Under the pieces are notes generated by a model. The model was not told the origin of the DNA and ran no database searches. It was given only the letters and a program-made list of their open reading frames with translations. Below, piece after piece: positions 16,775 to 26,079 of a stretch of 64,000 bases of DNA (the stretch's first letter is position 1; every line of letters starts with the position of its first letter). The stretch comes from Bradyrhizobium sp. cir1. GTDB lineage: Bacteria; Pseudomonadota; Alphaproteobacteria; Rhizobiales; Xanthobacteraceae. The stretch lies in NCBI RefSeq assembly GCF_014198245.1, contig NZ_JACIHE010000001.1, positions 248,001 to 312,000 of the forward strand, in the 5' to 3' direction. Position numbers and translations under genes: made by a program.

Positions 16775-17923
16775 ATGAATCTTCCCAACACTGATCTACC
16801 CAATCATTTCGAACTGCTCGCCAGCGATGGCGCCGCGCGCACCGGCCGCCTGACCACGCCGCACGGCGTGGTGCGGACGCCGGCCTTCATGCCGGTCGGC
16901 ACCGCCGGCGCCATGAAGGGTATGCACTGGCGCGAGGTGCGCGAGGCCGGCGCCGACATCGTGCTCGGCAACACCTACCACCTGATGCTGCGCCCCGGCG
17001 CCGAGCGGATCGGAGCCCTCGGCGGTTTGCAGCGCTTCACCGGCTGGAACGGGCCGATGCTGACGGATTCCGGCGGCTTCCAGGTGATGTCGCTGGCTGA
17101 CCTTCGAAAGGTCACCGAGAACGCCGTCACCTTCCGCTCGCATATCGACGGCGCCAAGGTCGAACTGTCGCCGGAGCGCTCGATCGAGGTGCAGCGCTTC
17201 CTCGGCTCCGACATTGCCATGCAGATGGACGAATGCGTGCGGCTGCCCGCCGAGCGCGACGACATCGACCGCGCGATGCGCCTGTCGCTGCGCTGGGCCG
17301 AGCGCTCCAAGCGCGCCTTCGAGAGCGCGCCCGAGGGGTACATGCTGTTCGGCATCGTGCAGGGCGGCGACATCCCGCAGTTCCGTCACGCCAGCGCAGA
17401 GGGCCTCGTCGAGATCGGATTCCACGGCTACGCGATCGGCGGTCTTGCGGTCGGCGAGCCGCAGGAGGTGATGTTGGCGATGATCGACGAGACGGCGCCG
17501 ATGCTGCCGAAGGAGCGGCCGCGTTATCTGATGGGCGTCGGCACGCCCGACGACATCCTCGAAGCGGTGAAGCGCGGCATCGACATGTTCGACTGCGTGA
17601 TGCCGACGCGCAATGGCCGGCACGGCGTCGCCTTCACGCGCTTCGGTCAGGTGAATTTGCGCAACGCGCGCCACGCCGACGATCCGCGCCCGCTCGATGA
17701 AGAGAGCTCATGGCCGTCGACGCGCAACTGCGCGCGCGCATATCTCCATCATCTCGTCAAGGCGGGCGAGACGCTGGGGGCAATGCTGCTGTCCGAGATC
17801 AATATCGCTTACTACCAGTCCCTGATGCAGGGCATCAGGGACGCGATTGCGGGCGGAACGTTCGACGAGTTTTATCTGCGTACGCGTGAGGATTGGGCGA
17901 GGGGCGATATCGCCCCGCGCTGA
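16775..17923 (+). CDS. tgt: Queuine tRNA-ribosyltransferase (tRNA-guanine transglycosylase)
   Basis: Tgt exchanges the wobble guanine of GUN-anticodon tRNAs for preQ1, before QueA acts. The 382-residue protein has the TIM-barrel motifs: [11 protein letters not shown], the proton-acceptor Asp in [24 protein letters not shown], and the nucleophile Asp in [15 protein letters not shown]. The start at ATG 16775 ([15 protein letters not shown]) gives the normal length. The C-terminal zinc site is unusual: where homologues have CxCxxC before the SRAYLHHL segment, this protein reads [17 protein letters not shown], so all three cysteines are replaced (Ser311, Trp313, Thr316). Whether the enzyme lacks zinc or binds it differently cannot be seen. 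Confidence 0.95.
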   Translation: MNLPNTDLPNHFELLASDGAARTGRLTTPHGVVRTPAFMPVGTAGAMKGMHWREVREAGADIVLGNTYHLMLRPGAERIGALGGLQRFTGWNGPMLTDSGGFQVMSLADLRKVTENAVTFRSHIDGAKVELSPERSIEVQRFLGSDIAMQMDECVRLPAERDDIDRAMRLSLRWAERSKRAFESAPEGYMLFGIVQGGDIPQFRHASAEGLVEIGFHGYAIGGLAVGEPQEVMLAMIDETAPMLPKERPRYLMGVGTPDDILEAVKRGIDMFDCVMPTRNGRHGVAFTRFGQVNLRNARHADDPRPLDEESSWPSTRNCARAYLHHLVKAGETLGAMLLSEINIAYYQSLMQGIRDAIAGGTFDEFYLRTREDWARGDIAPR

Positions 17924-17937
17924 TCAATTGCGCAATG

Positions 17938-18156
17938 TCAATTGCAGACGATCCGCTGCTTGACGGCATGCTTGGTCACGAAACCATAGCCGCAATTGTC
18001 GCAGGTCCAGAGATAGCTGATCATGTGGTCCGAGACGTAGGCGGATGCTTCAGCGGCGACCATGGAGTCGGCGCAGACGGGACAGGTGGGCAACTCGCTG
18101 CAACGCGGATCGCGGTTCAGCGCGACGGTCGACATCACTTCAGCAACTGCTGACAT
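17938..18156 (-). CDS. Small zinc-ribbon protein
   Basis: A 72-residue protein with two CxxC knuckles (CPVC at 25-28 and CDNC at 52-55) spaced as in a zinc ribbon, plus the aromatic-rich link SDHMISYLWTCDNCGYGF. The ATG at 18156 has GGAGG nine bases upstream. The function is unknown; such proteins often bind nucleic acid or a protein partner. It is convergent with tgt, 14 bases from its stop. Confidence 0.75.
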   Translation of the reverse strand: MSAVAEVMSTVALNRDPRCSELPTCPVCADSMVAAEASAYVSDHMISYLWTCDNCGYGFVTKHAVKQRIVCN

Positions 18157-18361
18157 CGTGGTGACCTCCCTGCTTTAGGACGTAAGTCTAACATAAGCAT
18201 AAGTACTTGACGAGGTCGCAACACAAAAGCGCTGGCTTTTATAAAATTGCGGTCACCACGACGTGTTCGCTGACCTTTTCGCGGCCTCGGTATCGCAGCG
18301 CAAACAGCCCGTGTGCATTGCGATACTTCGCCGTGCGGCTTCGCGCGTCATGACATTCAAT

Positions 18362-19468
18362 TTACTGCGCCGCACCCTGCCGACTGAGCGCTGGCGCGAG
18401 CGCGAGCGGCTTGCTGCGATCCGAACGGAGCCTGCGTGCGAACGAAATCCAGGGTTTCTCGACGAGGGAATATGTCATCCAGCTGACAAGGATCGACGAC
18501 GTCACGACCTCGGCGACGAAGACGAGCCATGCCAGCGGTCCGTCGCCAGGCCATGCGTAGCGATGGATCCAGACCATCGCGAACGGCGACATCAGGTAGA
18601 CCGAGTAGCTGATGAGGCCGACGAACGCGAGCGGACGCCAGGCCATCCGCTCGCCGAACGCGGCAAACACGATGAAAACGAGAGCCGCGCAGACATAAGC
18701 GGCCCCGATCGAATAGCTGTAGAAGAAGTTGTCCTCGTACGTTCCGCCATAGCGCCTGCTGGCCAGCGTGATCGCGAAGACGGCGTATAGCGCCGTGCAG
18801 ACGGCGACATGCCGCCATCGCAGCGTTCCGCCGACGACGGTATCGCGAATGATCTTGCCGAGGAACATCGCCGAAAGGTTCAGCCCGATCTCCATCATCA
18901 CCCACGCCGCCCGGTCCTCGACCAGGACAGCTACCGCCGTCCCGGCCAGCGCGGTCGCGACGACGATCGCGATGGCAGTCAGGCGCCGGGTCAGCAGTCC
19001 TGCCGTGAAGAGGATGATGCAGACAACGTAGAACAGCAGCTCGATCGTCAGCGTCCAGTAGAAGTCCCAGAGGTGACGGACCTCCAGGAAGCTCTGAAGC
19101 ATGGTGACGTTGGCGACGATTTGCGACAGGGGATAGGTCCTCAACTCCACCGCCTGCATCGTGACGAGCCCGATCGCGATCGAGGTCCAGTAGGCCGGAT
19201 AGAGGCGGAAGAACCGACTGACCGAGAAGTCATTCACGGGAGACGCGCTGGCGGGAAAACTGAAGGGAATGACGAAGCCGCTGACGAAGAAGAACAGCGC
19301 GACGCCGAACCGGCCGAAATTCATGTAGTAGCCGATCGCGTCATGAAAGATCGGATGATACGCGCCGGTCGGATGTTCCCGCACAATCACCTCAAGCGCG
19401 TGCTGAACGACCACCGCCAGGACGGCGATGCCGCGCAAGGTATCGATGAAGGCGAGCCGTTGATGCAT
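18362..19468 (-). CDS. Acyltransferase 3 family membrane protein
   Basis: A 368-residue integral membrane acyltransferase (AT3/OafA-NodX family) that typically transfers acetyl or other acyl groups to extracellular sugars. It starts with the family signature RLAFIDTLRGIAVLAVVVQH (conserved Arg and His), has about ten membrane segments, the RFFRLYPAYW motif after the second one, and the WTLTIELLFY motif. Near the C-terminus YSLVEKPWISFARRL matches the usual end motif. No periplasmic SGNH domain follows. It stands alone, divergent from cysK, so the target sugar is unknown. Confidence 0.88.
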   Translation of the reverse strand: MHQRLAFIDTLRGIAVLAVVVQHALEVIVREHPTGAYHPIFHDAIGYYMNFGRFGVALFFFVSGFVIPFSFPASASPVNDFSVSRFFRLYPAYWTSIAIGLVTMQAVELRTYPLSQIVANVTMLQSFLEVRHLWDFYWTLTIELLFYVVCIILFTAGLLTRRLTAIAIVVATALAGTAVAVLVEDRAAWVMMEIGLNLSAMFLGKIIRDTVVGGTLRWRHVAVCTALYAVFAITLASRRYGGTYEDNFFYSYSIGAAYVCAALVFIVFAAFGERMAWRPLAFVGLISYSVYLMSPFAMVWIHRYAWPGDGPLAWLVFVAEVVTSSILVSWMTYSLVEKPWISFARRLRSDRSKPLALAPALSRQGAAQ

Positions 19469-19737
19469 CAGGCGTTCTCTGCGCTCCCGCCGCCCGCAAC
19501 GGACGTCGCCTGTCGGGAGGGTATTTGGCTAAGGCACAAGCGATATTCAGAAGGGACGCTCGTCCACCAGTTCAGCATGGCAATCGTGAACAGATTGACA
19601 ACGACAGCCGGCAGGGCGGTAAACTCGGGCCTCCTGCAAATGGATCACGTGATTGCCGCTTGCGTGTCGCCGCAGGCTGTCTGTAACTGCGGAACAGCTG
19701 CGACAGCGGTACAATTTGTCGCCAAAGGGAGTTCATA

Positions 19738-20715
<978 letters not shown>

Positions 20716-20718
20716 GAT

Positions 20719-20958
20719 ATGGCGGATCAACCGAGGCGGCCGCGCACGCTTGGCGATGCCAGGACCGAAGCTGAGGCGGCGTTCAAGAAGGTGACGGCCA
20801 AGGTCGCCGCGGCGTCGCCCAAGCAGAACGCCGTTCCCGGGATCAAGGAGCAGGTCACGCTGCGCATCGACCAGGACGTGCTGGAGTTCTTCCAGGCGGG
20901 CGGCCCCGGCTGGCAGGACCGCATCAACGAGGCGCTGCGCAAGGCCGCGGGGAAGTAA
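20719..20958 (+). CDS. BrnA-like antitoxin family protein without BrnT
   Basis: A 79-residue protein. The C-terminal part (VTLRIDQDVLEFFQAGGPGWQDRINEALRK) matches the ribbon-helix-helix end of BrnA antitoxins, which bind DNA and neutralise the BrnT ribonuclease. No BrnT-like gene is next to it; the upstream gene is cysK, three bases away, and downstream lies a repeat. It is therefore probably a stand-alone DNA-binding protein or a relic of a toxin-antitoxin pair. Co-transcription with cysK is likely from the spacing. Confidence 0.78.
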   Translation: MADQPRRPRTLGDARTEAEAAFKKVTAKVAAASPKQNAVPGIKEQVTLRIDQDVLEFFQAGGPGWQDRINEALRKAAGK

Positions 20959-21011
20959 GGGATCGGTCCGCGGGCCGGGACGTCCCTGTGCTCGCATCCG
21001 TATCCCAAGCT

Positions 21012-21091
21012 CGTCATTGCGAGCGCAGCGAAGCAATCCAGAATCCCTCCGCGGTGACAGCCTGGATTGCTTCGCTACGCTTGCAATGACG
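21012..21091. repeat. 80-bp palindromic dispersed repeat, copy 1
   Basis: The ends CGTCATTGCGAGCG and the inverted form GCAATGACG enclose AAGCAATCCAGA and its inverse TCTGGATTGCTT-like block. A second copy lies at 53572-53651 in the same window with few differences. This is a common dispersed repeat of Bradyrhizobium intergenic DNA and can form a long hairpin. Confidence 0.85.
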
Positions 21092-21144
21092 GAGTGTGCG
21101 GCAGCGCCGTCTTTCCTTTTGTCTTGCCGTACGAGAATAGAAAG

Positions 21145-21172
21145 AAAAAAGCCCGGCGCGAGCCGGGCTTTT
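21145..21172 (-). terminator. Intrinsic terminator of the metacaspase-like gene
   Basis: The stem AAGCCCGGC / GCCGGGCTT (21149-21170, loop GCGA) is followed on the minus strand by T residues (a run of A on the plus strand). It lies about 25 bases past the stop at 21196. A shorter T run on the plus strand may let it work both ways. Confidence 0.8.
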
Positions 21173-21195
21173 GTCTTTGAAGCTGCCGTCCTGCC

Positions 21196-22626
21196 TCAGC
21201 GGCGGAACATGCCGCCCATCATGCCGCCGACGACGCCACCCACGAAGGCCGCACCGGCCGCATCGCCCGGGCTGCTGCGTTGGGGTGCCGGTGCCGGCGC
21301 GCTGCTGCCTGCGGGGGCGCTGGCACGTCGGGCCGCCTTCTGGCCGCTATCGCTTGCAGTCGGCGGTGTGGCCACGACCTCCGAGAGCAGGGCCTTGTGC
21401 TGGGGCTTGTTGAGGTAGCCTGACGAGGGATAGCCGCGCGCGGCCTGCCAGCGCTTGATGACGGTCCGGGTTTCCTCGCTGAATGCTCCGGTCTGCTTGG
21501 TGTCGAAGCCGAGCCCGGTGAGGCGACGCTGCACGTCGCGGCGCTGGTTCTTGTCGAGGCCGATCTGGTCCTCGGTGAGTTGAGTGGCCTCGTCGGTGAA
21601 GGCTGCGGGATCGACGCCAGCGTTGAGGGTGCGGGTCGTCGTCGACGGTCCGCTCTTGATCGCGGCAAGCCGCGCCAGCGCCAGCGCCTTGAACTGGCCG
21701 TTGGGATAGGCGGTGAGGTAGGCGTTGAGCTCTTCCGGCTTGTTCGACTCCTTCACCGAGCGCCAGTATTCGAGCTCGACACCATCGGAGCTGCCGGCGG
21801 TCGCCACAGGGATGCTGCCAGCCGCCGTCGGCGCCGCGTTGGCAACCTGCGTCGTCGGAGCCTGGTTGAGATAGACGGCGCCGATCAGGTTGGTGTGGCC
21901 CCAGGGCAGCTGGCCCTTGTGGGTCTCCTCGTTGACCTGGGCGCGGACCGAGGTCATCGCCTGCTGGATCTCGACGCCGGGCTTGGTGATGTTGTCGATC
22001 AGCGCGCGGGTGAACGGGCTGTTGTTTCCTTCCTGGCCGTCGAGCGCAGTCTGACCCGGGCCGGTGGCGAACGCGATCAGCGTGCCTTCGCCGGATTTCA
22101 TCTCGGCAAGACCGCTCTGTACGTTGACGCTGCGGGTCGCCGAGTTCGACTTGATCTTGGCGGCAAAGGGATTGTCGCGGCAGGCATCGAGGAAGACGAG
22201 CTTGACCTTGGCATCGCCCATGGTCTGCTCGAGCGTCAGGTCGATGTTGATGGCGGCGCCCAGCTTGACGTCCATCTCCGATTTGATGTCGGCATCGACA
22301 GGCAGGAGATAGTTGGTGCCGCCGACGGCGATGCCGTGGCCGGCATAGTAGAACAGCGCGATATCGGAGCCCTGCGCCTTGCGGCCGAAGTCGAGCAGCT
22401 TCTCGGTCATCTGGTCGCGGGACAGATTGGAGCCCTCGATTACCTCGAAGCCGACATTGCGCAGCGTGGATGCCATCGCCTTGGCATCGATCGGCGGGTT
22501 CGGCAATTGCGCGACGTTCTTGTAGGAGCCGTTGCCGACGACGAAGGCGACGCGGCGGTCGGCTTTCGCGGCACTGACCGACAGCGCGACGCAGATCAGC
22601 GACGCGAGGAGAGTGAGATAGCGCAT
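21196..22626 (-). CDS. Caspase-family (metacaspase-like) periplasmic peptidase
   Basis: A 476-residue protein with a signal peptide (MRYLTLLASLICVALSVSAA) and a peptidase C14 domain: RRVAFVVGNGSYKNVAQLPN, His97 in LFYYAGHGIAVGG and Cys149 in FLDACRDNP form the catalytic dyad. After a linker with a short DUF-like helical repeat (YWRSVKESNKPEELNAYL), the C-terminal third has a peptidoglycan-binding-like helical unit (RRDVQRRLTGLGF...IKRWQAARGYPSSGYL) and ends in a Gly/Met-rich tail. The ATG at 22626 opens the signal peptide. Its substrate is unknown; such proteins cut after Arg or Lys in other bacteria. Confidence 0.88.
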   Translation of the reverse strand: MRYLTLLASLICVALSVSAAKADRRVAFVVGNGSYKNVAQLPNPPIDAKAMASTLRNVGFEVIEGSNLSRDQMTEKLLDFGRKAQGSDIALFYYAGHGIAVGGTNYLLPVDADIKSEMDVKLGAAINIDLTLEQTMGDAKVKLVFLDACRDNPFAAKIKSNSATRSVNVQSGLAEMKSGEGTLIAFATGPGQTALDGQEGNNSPFTRALIDNITKPGVEIQQAMTSVRAQVNEETHKGQLPWGHTNLIGAVYLNQAPTTQVANAAPTAAGSIPVATAGSSDGVELEYWRSVKESNKPEELNAYLTAYPNGQFKALALARLAAIKSGPSTTTRTLNAGVDPAAFTDEATQLTEDQIGLDKNQRRDVQRRLTGLGFDTKQTGAFSEETRTVIKRWQAARGYPSSGYLNKPQHKALLSEVVATPPTASDSGQKAARRASAPAGSSAPAPAPQRSSPGDAAGAAFVGGVVGGMMGGMFRR

Positions 22627-22827
22627 CTGAAATCCCCAGAATCGAATTGCAGGCAGCAACAAATTGGCAACGAACGTACACGAAGTGCCCGACTTCGCGC
22701 CACCAAAACGGGCGGTACGTCGCGTTCAACCCGCTGCTGTGTGGCCGAATGTGCACGATGGAGGGGCTCTCCAACGTGATCCAAATCACACGGCCACTTG
22801 GTTTTGTCGCGCGAGGCAGCGCGAGGT

Positions 22828-23700
22828 TCACTGCGCGGGAGCGGGAACCGGCGCCGGCTTCAAATTCAGCAGATTGCCGCACAGGATCAGCGCCGCGCCG
22901 AGAACGGTCCAGGCGTCGAGCCGCTCCGAATACAGCAGCCAGCCTGCGGTCGCGGTCAGTGGAACCCGGAGGAAGTCCATGGGCACCACGATCGTCGCAT
23001 CGGCATAGCGCATCGCGCTGGCGAGGCAGTAGTGTGAGAACGTGCCGCAGACGGCGATCACGCCGACCCAGGCCCAGGCGTAGGGCGACGGCCAGGTCCA
23101 GACCAGCAGCGTCGGCACGAAGCCCGCGACCGACTGCACCACCAGCATCCAGAACAGGATCGACAGCGCGCTTTCGGTGCGGGTCAGCGACTTCACCAGC
23201 GCCATCGAGACGCCAAATCCCATGGCGGCCCCGAGCGCGATGAGCTGCCCCGGATTGATCTCGCCGGTGGCCGGCCGCACGATCACGATCACGCCGACGA
23301 GGCCGAGCACGATGGCGGCGATCTTCCACGGCGTCATGCGCTCGGAGAGGAAGCTCGCCGCGAGGATCGCGGTCCAGATCGGCATGGTGAACTCGATCGC
23401 CACGACCTGGCCGATCGGGATCAGCGTCAGCGCAAAGAACCAGCCGAGCTGGGCAACATAGTGCACGAGGTTGCGCGCGACGTGGTGTTGCAGGCGCGAT
23501 GTCCTGAGCACCCTGAAGCCACCGGCGCGATAGATGATCGGCGCCAGCAGGACGAAGCCCGCCAGCGAACGGATCTCCATGATCTCGAAGACGTTGAGCT
23601 CGCGTGTGGTCTCGCGCCCGGCCACCGCCATGATCAGCATCAGCGACAGCCAGCCGGCCATCCACAGTGCAGCCATCGTTTTGGACGGTGTCGTGCTCAT
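22828..23700 (-). CDS. EamA/DMT-family membrane transporter
   Basis: A 290-residue protein with ten predicted membrane segments in two EamA repeats of five each, typical of drug/metabolite exporters. The N-terminal half contains FEIMEIRSLAGFVLLAPII and ALTLIPIGQVVAIEFTMPIW; the second half contains the matching ASAMRYADATIVVPMDFLRVP. The ATG at 23700 begins the first membrane segment; an in-frame extension of 25 residues to 23775 looks less likely. The substrate is unknown. It is divergent from the RidA gene. Confidence 0.85.
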   Translation of the reverse strand: MSTTPSKTMAALWMAGWLSLMLIMAVAGRETTRELNVFEIMEIRSLAGFVLLAPIIYRAGGFRVLRTSRLQHHVARNLVHYVAQLGWFFALTLIPIGQVVAIEFTMPIWTAILAASFLSERMTPWKIAAIVLGLVGVIVIVRPATGEINPGQLIALGAAMGFGVSMALVKSLTRTESALSILFWMLVVQSVAGFVPTLLVWTWPSPYAWAWVGVIAVCGTFSHYCLASAMRYADATIVVPMDFLRVPLTATAGWLLYSERLDAWTVLGAALILCGNLLNLKPAPVPAPAQ

Positions 23701-23849
23701 TGCGGCGGATGCGGAGGGGTGGAATCCGAAGGGACGGCCGGTATCGGCGACATTGCCGCCGTTTGCAACGGCCAAATCTGCGGATGCAGCGATGCGGTGC
23801 GGCGTGTTAAGGCATCAGCGAACAACAAGAAAATCGGGAGACATTGCCC

Positions 23850-24248
23850 ATGCGCATCTTGCAGCCAGCCGAGTGGCAAAAACCGCGCGGCTTTTCCCAT
23901 GGCGTCGTGGTCGAGGGGCCGGGCCGGTGGGTGGTGCTCGCCGGCCAGACCGGCGGCGACGAGGCGGGCAATTACGCGCCTGACATGGCGGCGCAGGTCG
24001 GAGCCGCGCTGCAACGGATCATCAAGCTGCTGGGCGAGGCCGGCGCGGGACCCGAGCACATCGTTCGCCTCACCTGGTACCTGACCAGCCGCAGCGAATA
24101 CGAGGCCGCGGGTGCCGGCATCGGCGCGGCCTGGAAGGAGACGCTCGGGCGCAATTTCCCGCCTTCGACGCTGCTCTATATCGGCGGCCTCGTGGACGAG
24201 CGGGCCAAGGTCGAGATCGAGGTCACCGCGTTCGTGCCGGGCGCATAA
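23850..24248 (+). CDS. RidA family protein
   Basis: A 132-residue YjgF/YER057c/UK114 (RidA) family protein. It has the family's GRWVVLAGQTGGDEAGNY and MAAQVGAALQRIIKLLGEAG segments and the HIVRLTWYLTSRSEY strand-helix. RidA hydrolyses reactive enamine/imine intermediates made by PLP enzymes. The canonical Arg of RidA (before the C-terminal VEIEVTAF strand) is not at its usual place, so this is probably one of the non-RidA subgroups with another substrate. I chose ATG 23850, with GGGAG about ten bases upstream. Confidence 0.85.
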   Translation: MRILQPAEWQKPRGFSHGVVVEGPGRWVVLAGQTGGDEAGNYAPDMAAQVGAALQRIIKLLGEAGAGPEHIVRLTWYLTSRSEYEAAGAGIGAAWKETLGRNFPPSTLLYIGGLVDERAKVEIEVTAFVPGA

Positions 24249-24279
24249 AAATCGATCCGGCGAGTTCGCCGGATCGATT
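24247..24279 (-). terminator. Intrinsic terminator of the secreted-protein pair
   Basis: A perfect 14-bp stem (AATCGATCCGGCGA, 24250-24263, and its inverse to 24279) is followed on the minus strand by five T residues. It sits 20 bases past the stop at 24299. Confidence 0.85.
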
Positions 24280-24298
24280 GTCGTGTCACCCTGATGTC

Positions 24299-24844
24299 TT
24301 ACTTCGACATCGAGATGTTGGCGCCGCGGAACTGGCTGTCCGCACGGATCGCGACGGTCTGCTTGTTGCCACTCGTCCGTAGCGCGAGGTTGGCGTTGAA
24401 GCCGGCAGCAGAGACGGCCACCTCGAAGTTTCCACCACCGCCGCGGCCCTGGAGCGAGCCGGAGATGTTACGGCTGGCCTCGGACCAGCTGCCGGTGACG
24501 GCGCTGCCCTCGGCCTTCACGCTGGCGGCGAGATTGAACTTGTAGGCGTCGCTGGCACAGGTCAGCGACATCTCCATCGTGGGGCCGATCGGGGCGTATT
24601 TGGCTCGGCAGCGGATGCGTTCGGTGGAGCCGTCATCCAGCGTGACGGTGCCGCCGCCGCTCCAGCTTCCAGCCATCGGAGCGAACGGGCCGGACTGGGC
24701 CTTGCTTTCAGAGCTGACGATCCCTGCCGCAAACAAAACGGCGGCCGCAATCAGCAGCCGCCGGCCTGGGGCGCGAGCCTCGATTGGTTTATTGGCGCGA
24801 TGCTTCCCACCGCCCGCTGCACGGTATGCCTGCAGATGCTCCAT
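24299..24844 (-). CDS. Secreted protein of unknown function
   Basis: A 181-residue protein with a Arg-rich n-region and hydrophobic core (RRLLIAAAVLFAAGIVSSES, cleavage near KAQ-SG). The mature part is beta-rich with alternating Gly/Ser (GSWSGGGTVTLDDGSTERIRC, ISGSLQGRGGGG). The segment VTGSWSEASRNISGSLQG resembles the neighbouring secreted protein (VSGTIGSGGLVKVSINGAY), so the two look like distant paralogues. The ATG at 24844 has GGGGAAG upstream but starts 56 bases inside the preceding gene, giving an unusually long n-region; the true start could be later and non-ATG. Confidence 0.7.
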   Translation of the reverse strand: MEHLQAYRAAGGGKHRANKPIEARAPGRRLLIAAAVLFAAGIVSSESKAQSGPFAPMAGSWSGGGTVTLDDGSTERIRCRAKYAPIGPTMEMSLTCASDAYKFNLAASVKAEGSAVTGSWSEASRNISGSLQGRGGGGNFEVAVSAAGFNANLALRTSGNKQTVAIRADSQFRGANISMSK

Positions 24845-25139
24845 TCCACTTCCCCGATCCGGCGTTGCCGTTGAGTTGACCGTTGGCATATGCACCATTG
24901 ATCGAAACTTTCACAAGTCCCCCACTGCCGATGGTGCCGGAAACGTTAGCGCCGGGTGCGGTGATCTTGCCGTCGGCAACGGTCAGCATCGAGCTCGCGG
25001 TCGGCTCGCACGAGCCGCTCTTGGTCACGATGACGACGTGCCAGTTGCCGTCATAGGGGCTCTGGGCGAAGGCGGGAGCGGCGAGGGTGCCGGTAAAAAC
25101 TGAAGCGGCACAGAACGCCGCGATGCGAGCAAAACGCAT
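24789..25139 (-). CDS. Small secreted protein of unknown function
   Basis: A 116-residue protein with a signal peptide (MRFARIAAFCAASVFTGTLA, cleavage after AFA). The mature part is beta-rich (YDGNWHVVIVTKSGSCEPTAS, VADGKITAPGANVSGTIG, NGQLNGNAGSGKWNG) with two Cys likely disulfide-bonded, and ends CSGRWEASRQ. It overlaps the start of the next gene by 56 bases, so the two are co-transcribed. The function is unknown; a lipocalin-like or META-like fold is possible. Confidence 0.75.
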   Translation of the reverse strand: MRFARIAAFCAASVFTGTLAAPAFAQSPYDGNWHVVIVTKSGSCEPTASSMLTVADGKITAPGANVSGTIGSGGLVKVSINGAYANGQLNGNAGSGKWNGASAGIPCSGRWEASRQ

Positions 25140-25311
25140 GAATTCCGTCCTTGAGTATGTCTGATATGCTGTCGCTTATTCGGACAAAATGTGACGGAAA
25201 TTTGTTGCGTTGCCAAATCGAAAATTGTTCCTGTGGAAACAATGGTTTATTTGTGTTTTCGGCTCCGATTTTTCAAGCAGAATCAATGCGCCTTCACGTT
25301 AAGGGTAAACG

Positions 25312-25899
25312 TCAGGAGAGACTCGGTGCCGAGGTCGCGAACTGCTCGTCCTGGACCTTGGACGGCAGCGCCTTGTGAACCTTGATATAATCGATCACGT
25401 CGGCCAGCAATTTGAGCCCGAGCGGAGCAAGCGCACGCTCCCAGAGCTCGCGCGCGGTCTCGCCCTTTTTGACGAAGCACCAGTCCTGGGCGGCGATGGC
25501 TCCTGCGTCCATCCGGTCGGCGAGCTGATAGATGGTGCCGCCGGCGATCGGATCGCCTTCCTTGATGGTCCATTCCACGGCGGCCTTGCCGCGGTGGCGC
25601 GGCAGCAGCGAGGGGTGGTAGCCGATCCCGCCGAACGTGGCGGCGGCGAGCGCGTCCTTGCCGATCCGGGCATGGCTATGTGCCGTGATGATCAAATCGG
25701 TGTCAGGAGCGATCTCGGAGGCCACCACCAGCTTCGGATTGGCCTGCACCACGACCTCGATGCCGGCGGCCCTGGCCGCTGCGGCCAGGCGATCCTCGGC
25801 GTCCGCCACGACCACCCGTGCGATCGAGACGCTGTGCTCCCGGAGCATGTTCAGGGTGGTCACACCGAAATGGCGGGAGCCGACGAGGGTAATGCGCAT
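25312..25899 (-). CDS. Stand-alone formyltransferase-fold protein
   Basis: A 195-residue protein of the formyltransferase (PurN/Fmt N-terminal) fold. It shows the Rossmann start MRITLVGSRHFGV, the central IGYHPSLLPRHRG loop (92-103) with catalytic His95, and Asp131 in ADRMDAGAI. The usual Asn of the N-x-H-x-S-L-L-P motif is Gly93 here, so the active site is only partly conserved. There is no Fmt C-terminal tRNA-binding domain. It may act on an amino sugar or an amino acid, or use another one-carbon donor. The gene is isolated, with no partner to suggest a pathway. Confidence 0.78.
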   Translation of the reverse strand: MRITLVGSRHFGVTTLNMLREHSVSIARVVVADAEDRLAAAARAAGIEVVVQANPKLVVASEIAPDTDLIITAHSHARIGKDALAAATFGGIGYHPSLLPRHRGKAAVEWTIKEGDPIAGGTIYQLADRMDAGAIAAQDWCFVKKGETARELWERALAPLGLKLLADVIDYIKVHKALPSKVQDEQFATSAPSLS

Positions 25900-26079
25900 G
25901 GGGGTCCGATCCGTCTCGCAACTGCGTCATACCCCCGATAACACGTCCGGGCGCATCCGCGCGGCGTTTGCGGCGGTTATCAACAATGCGCGGGGCGCGG
26001 GGCAGCTGAACTCCATGATTGCACAGGCCGCCGTCCCGGTGCTTCCATGTGGGCCTTACAGCGTTTCAGGAGCGAGGGC

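Noticed and set aside
21347..23665. Long minus-strand frame across the metacaspase and EamA genes
   Set aside because: It runs in another frame of two well-supported minus-strand genes and is extremely Arg-rich without domain pattern.
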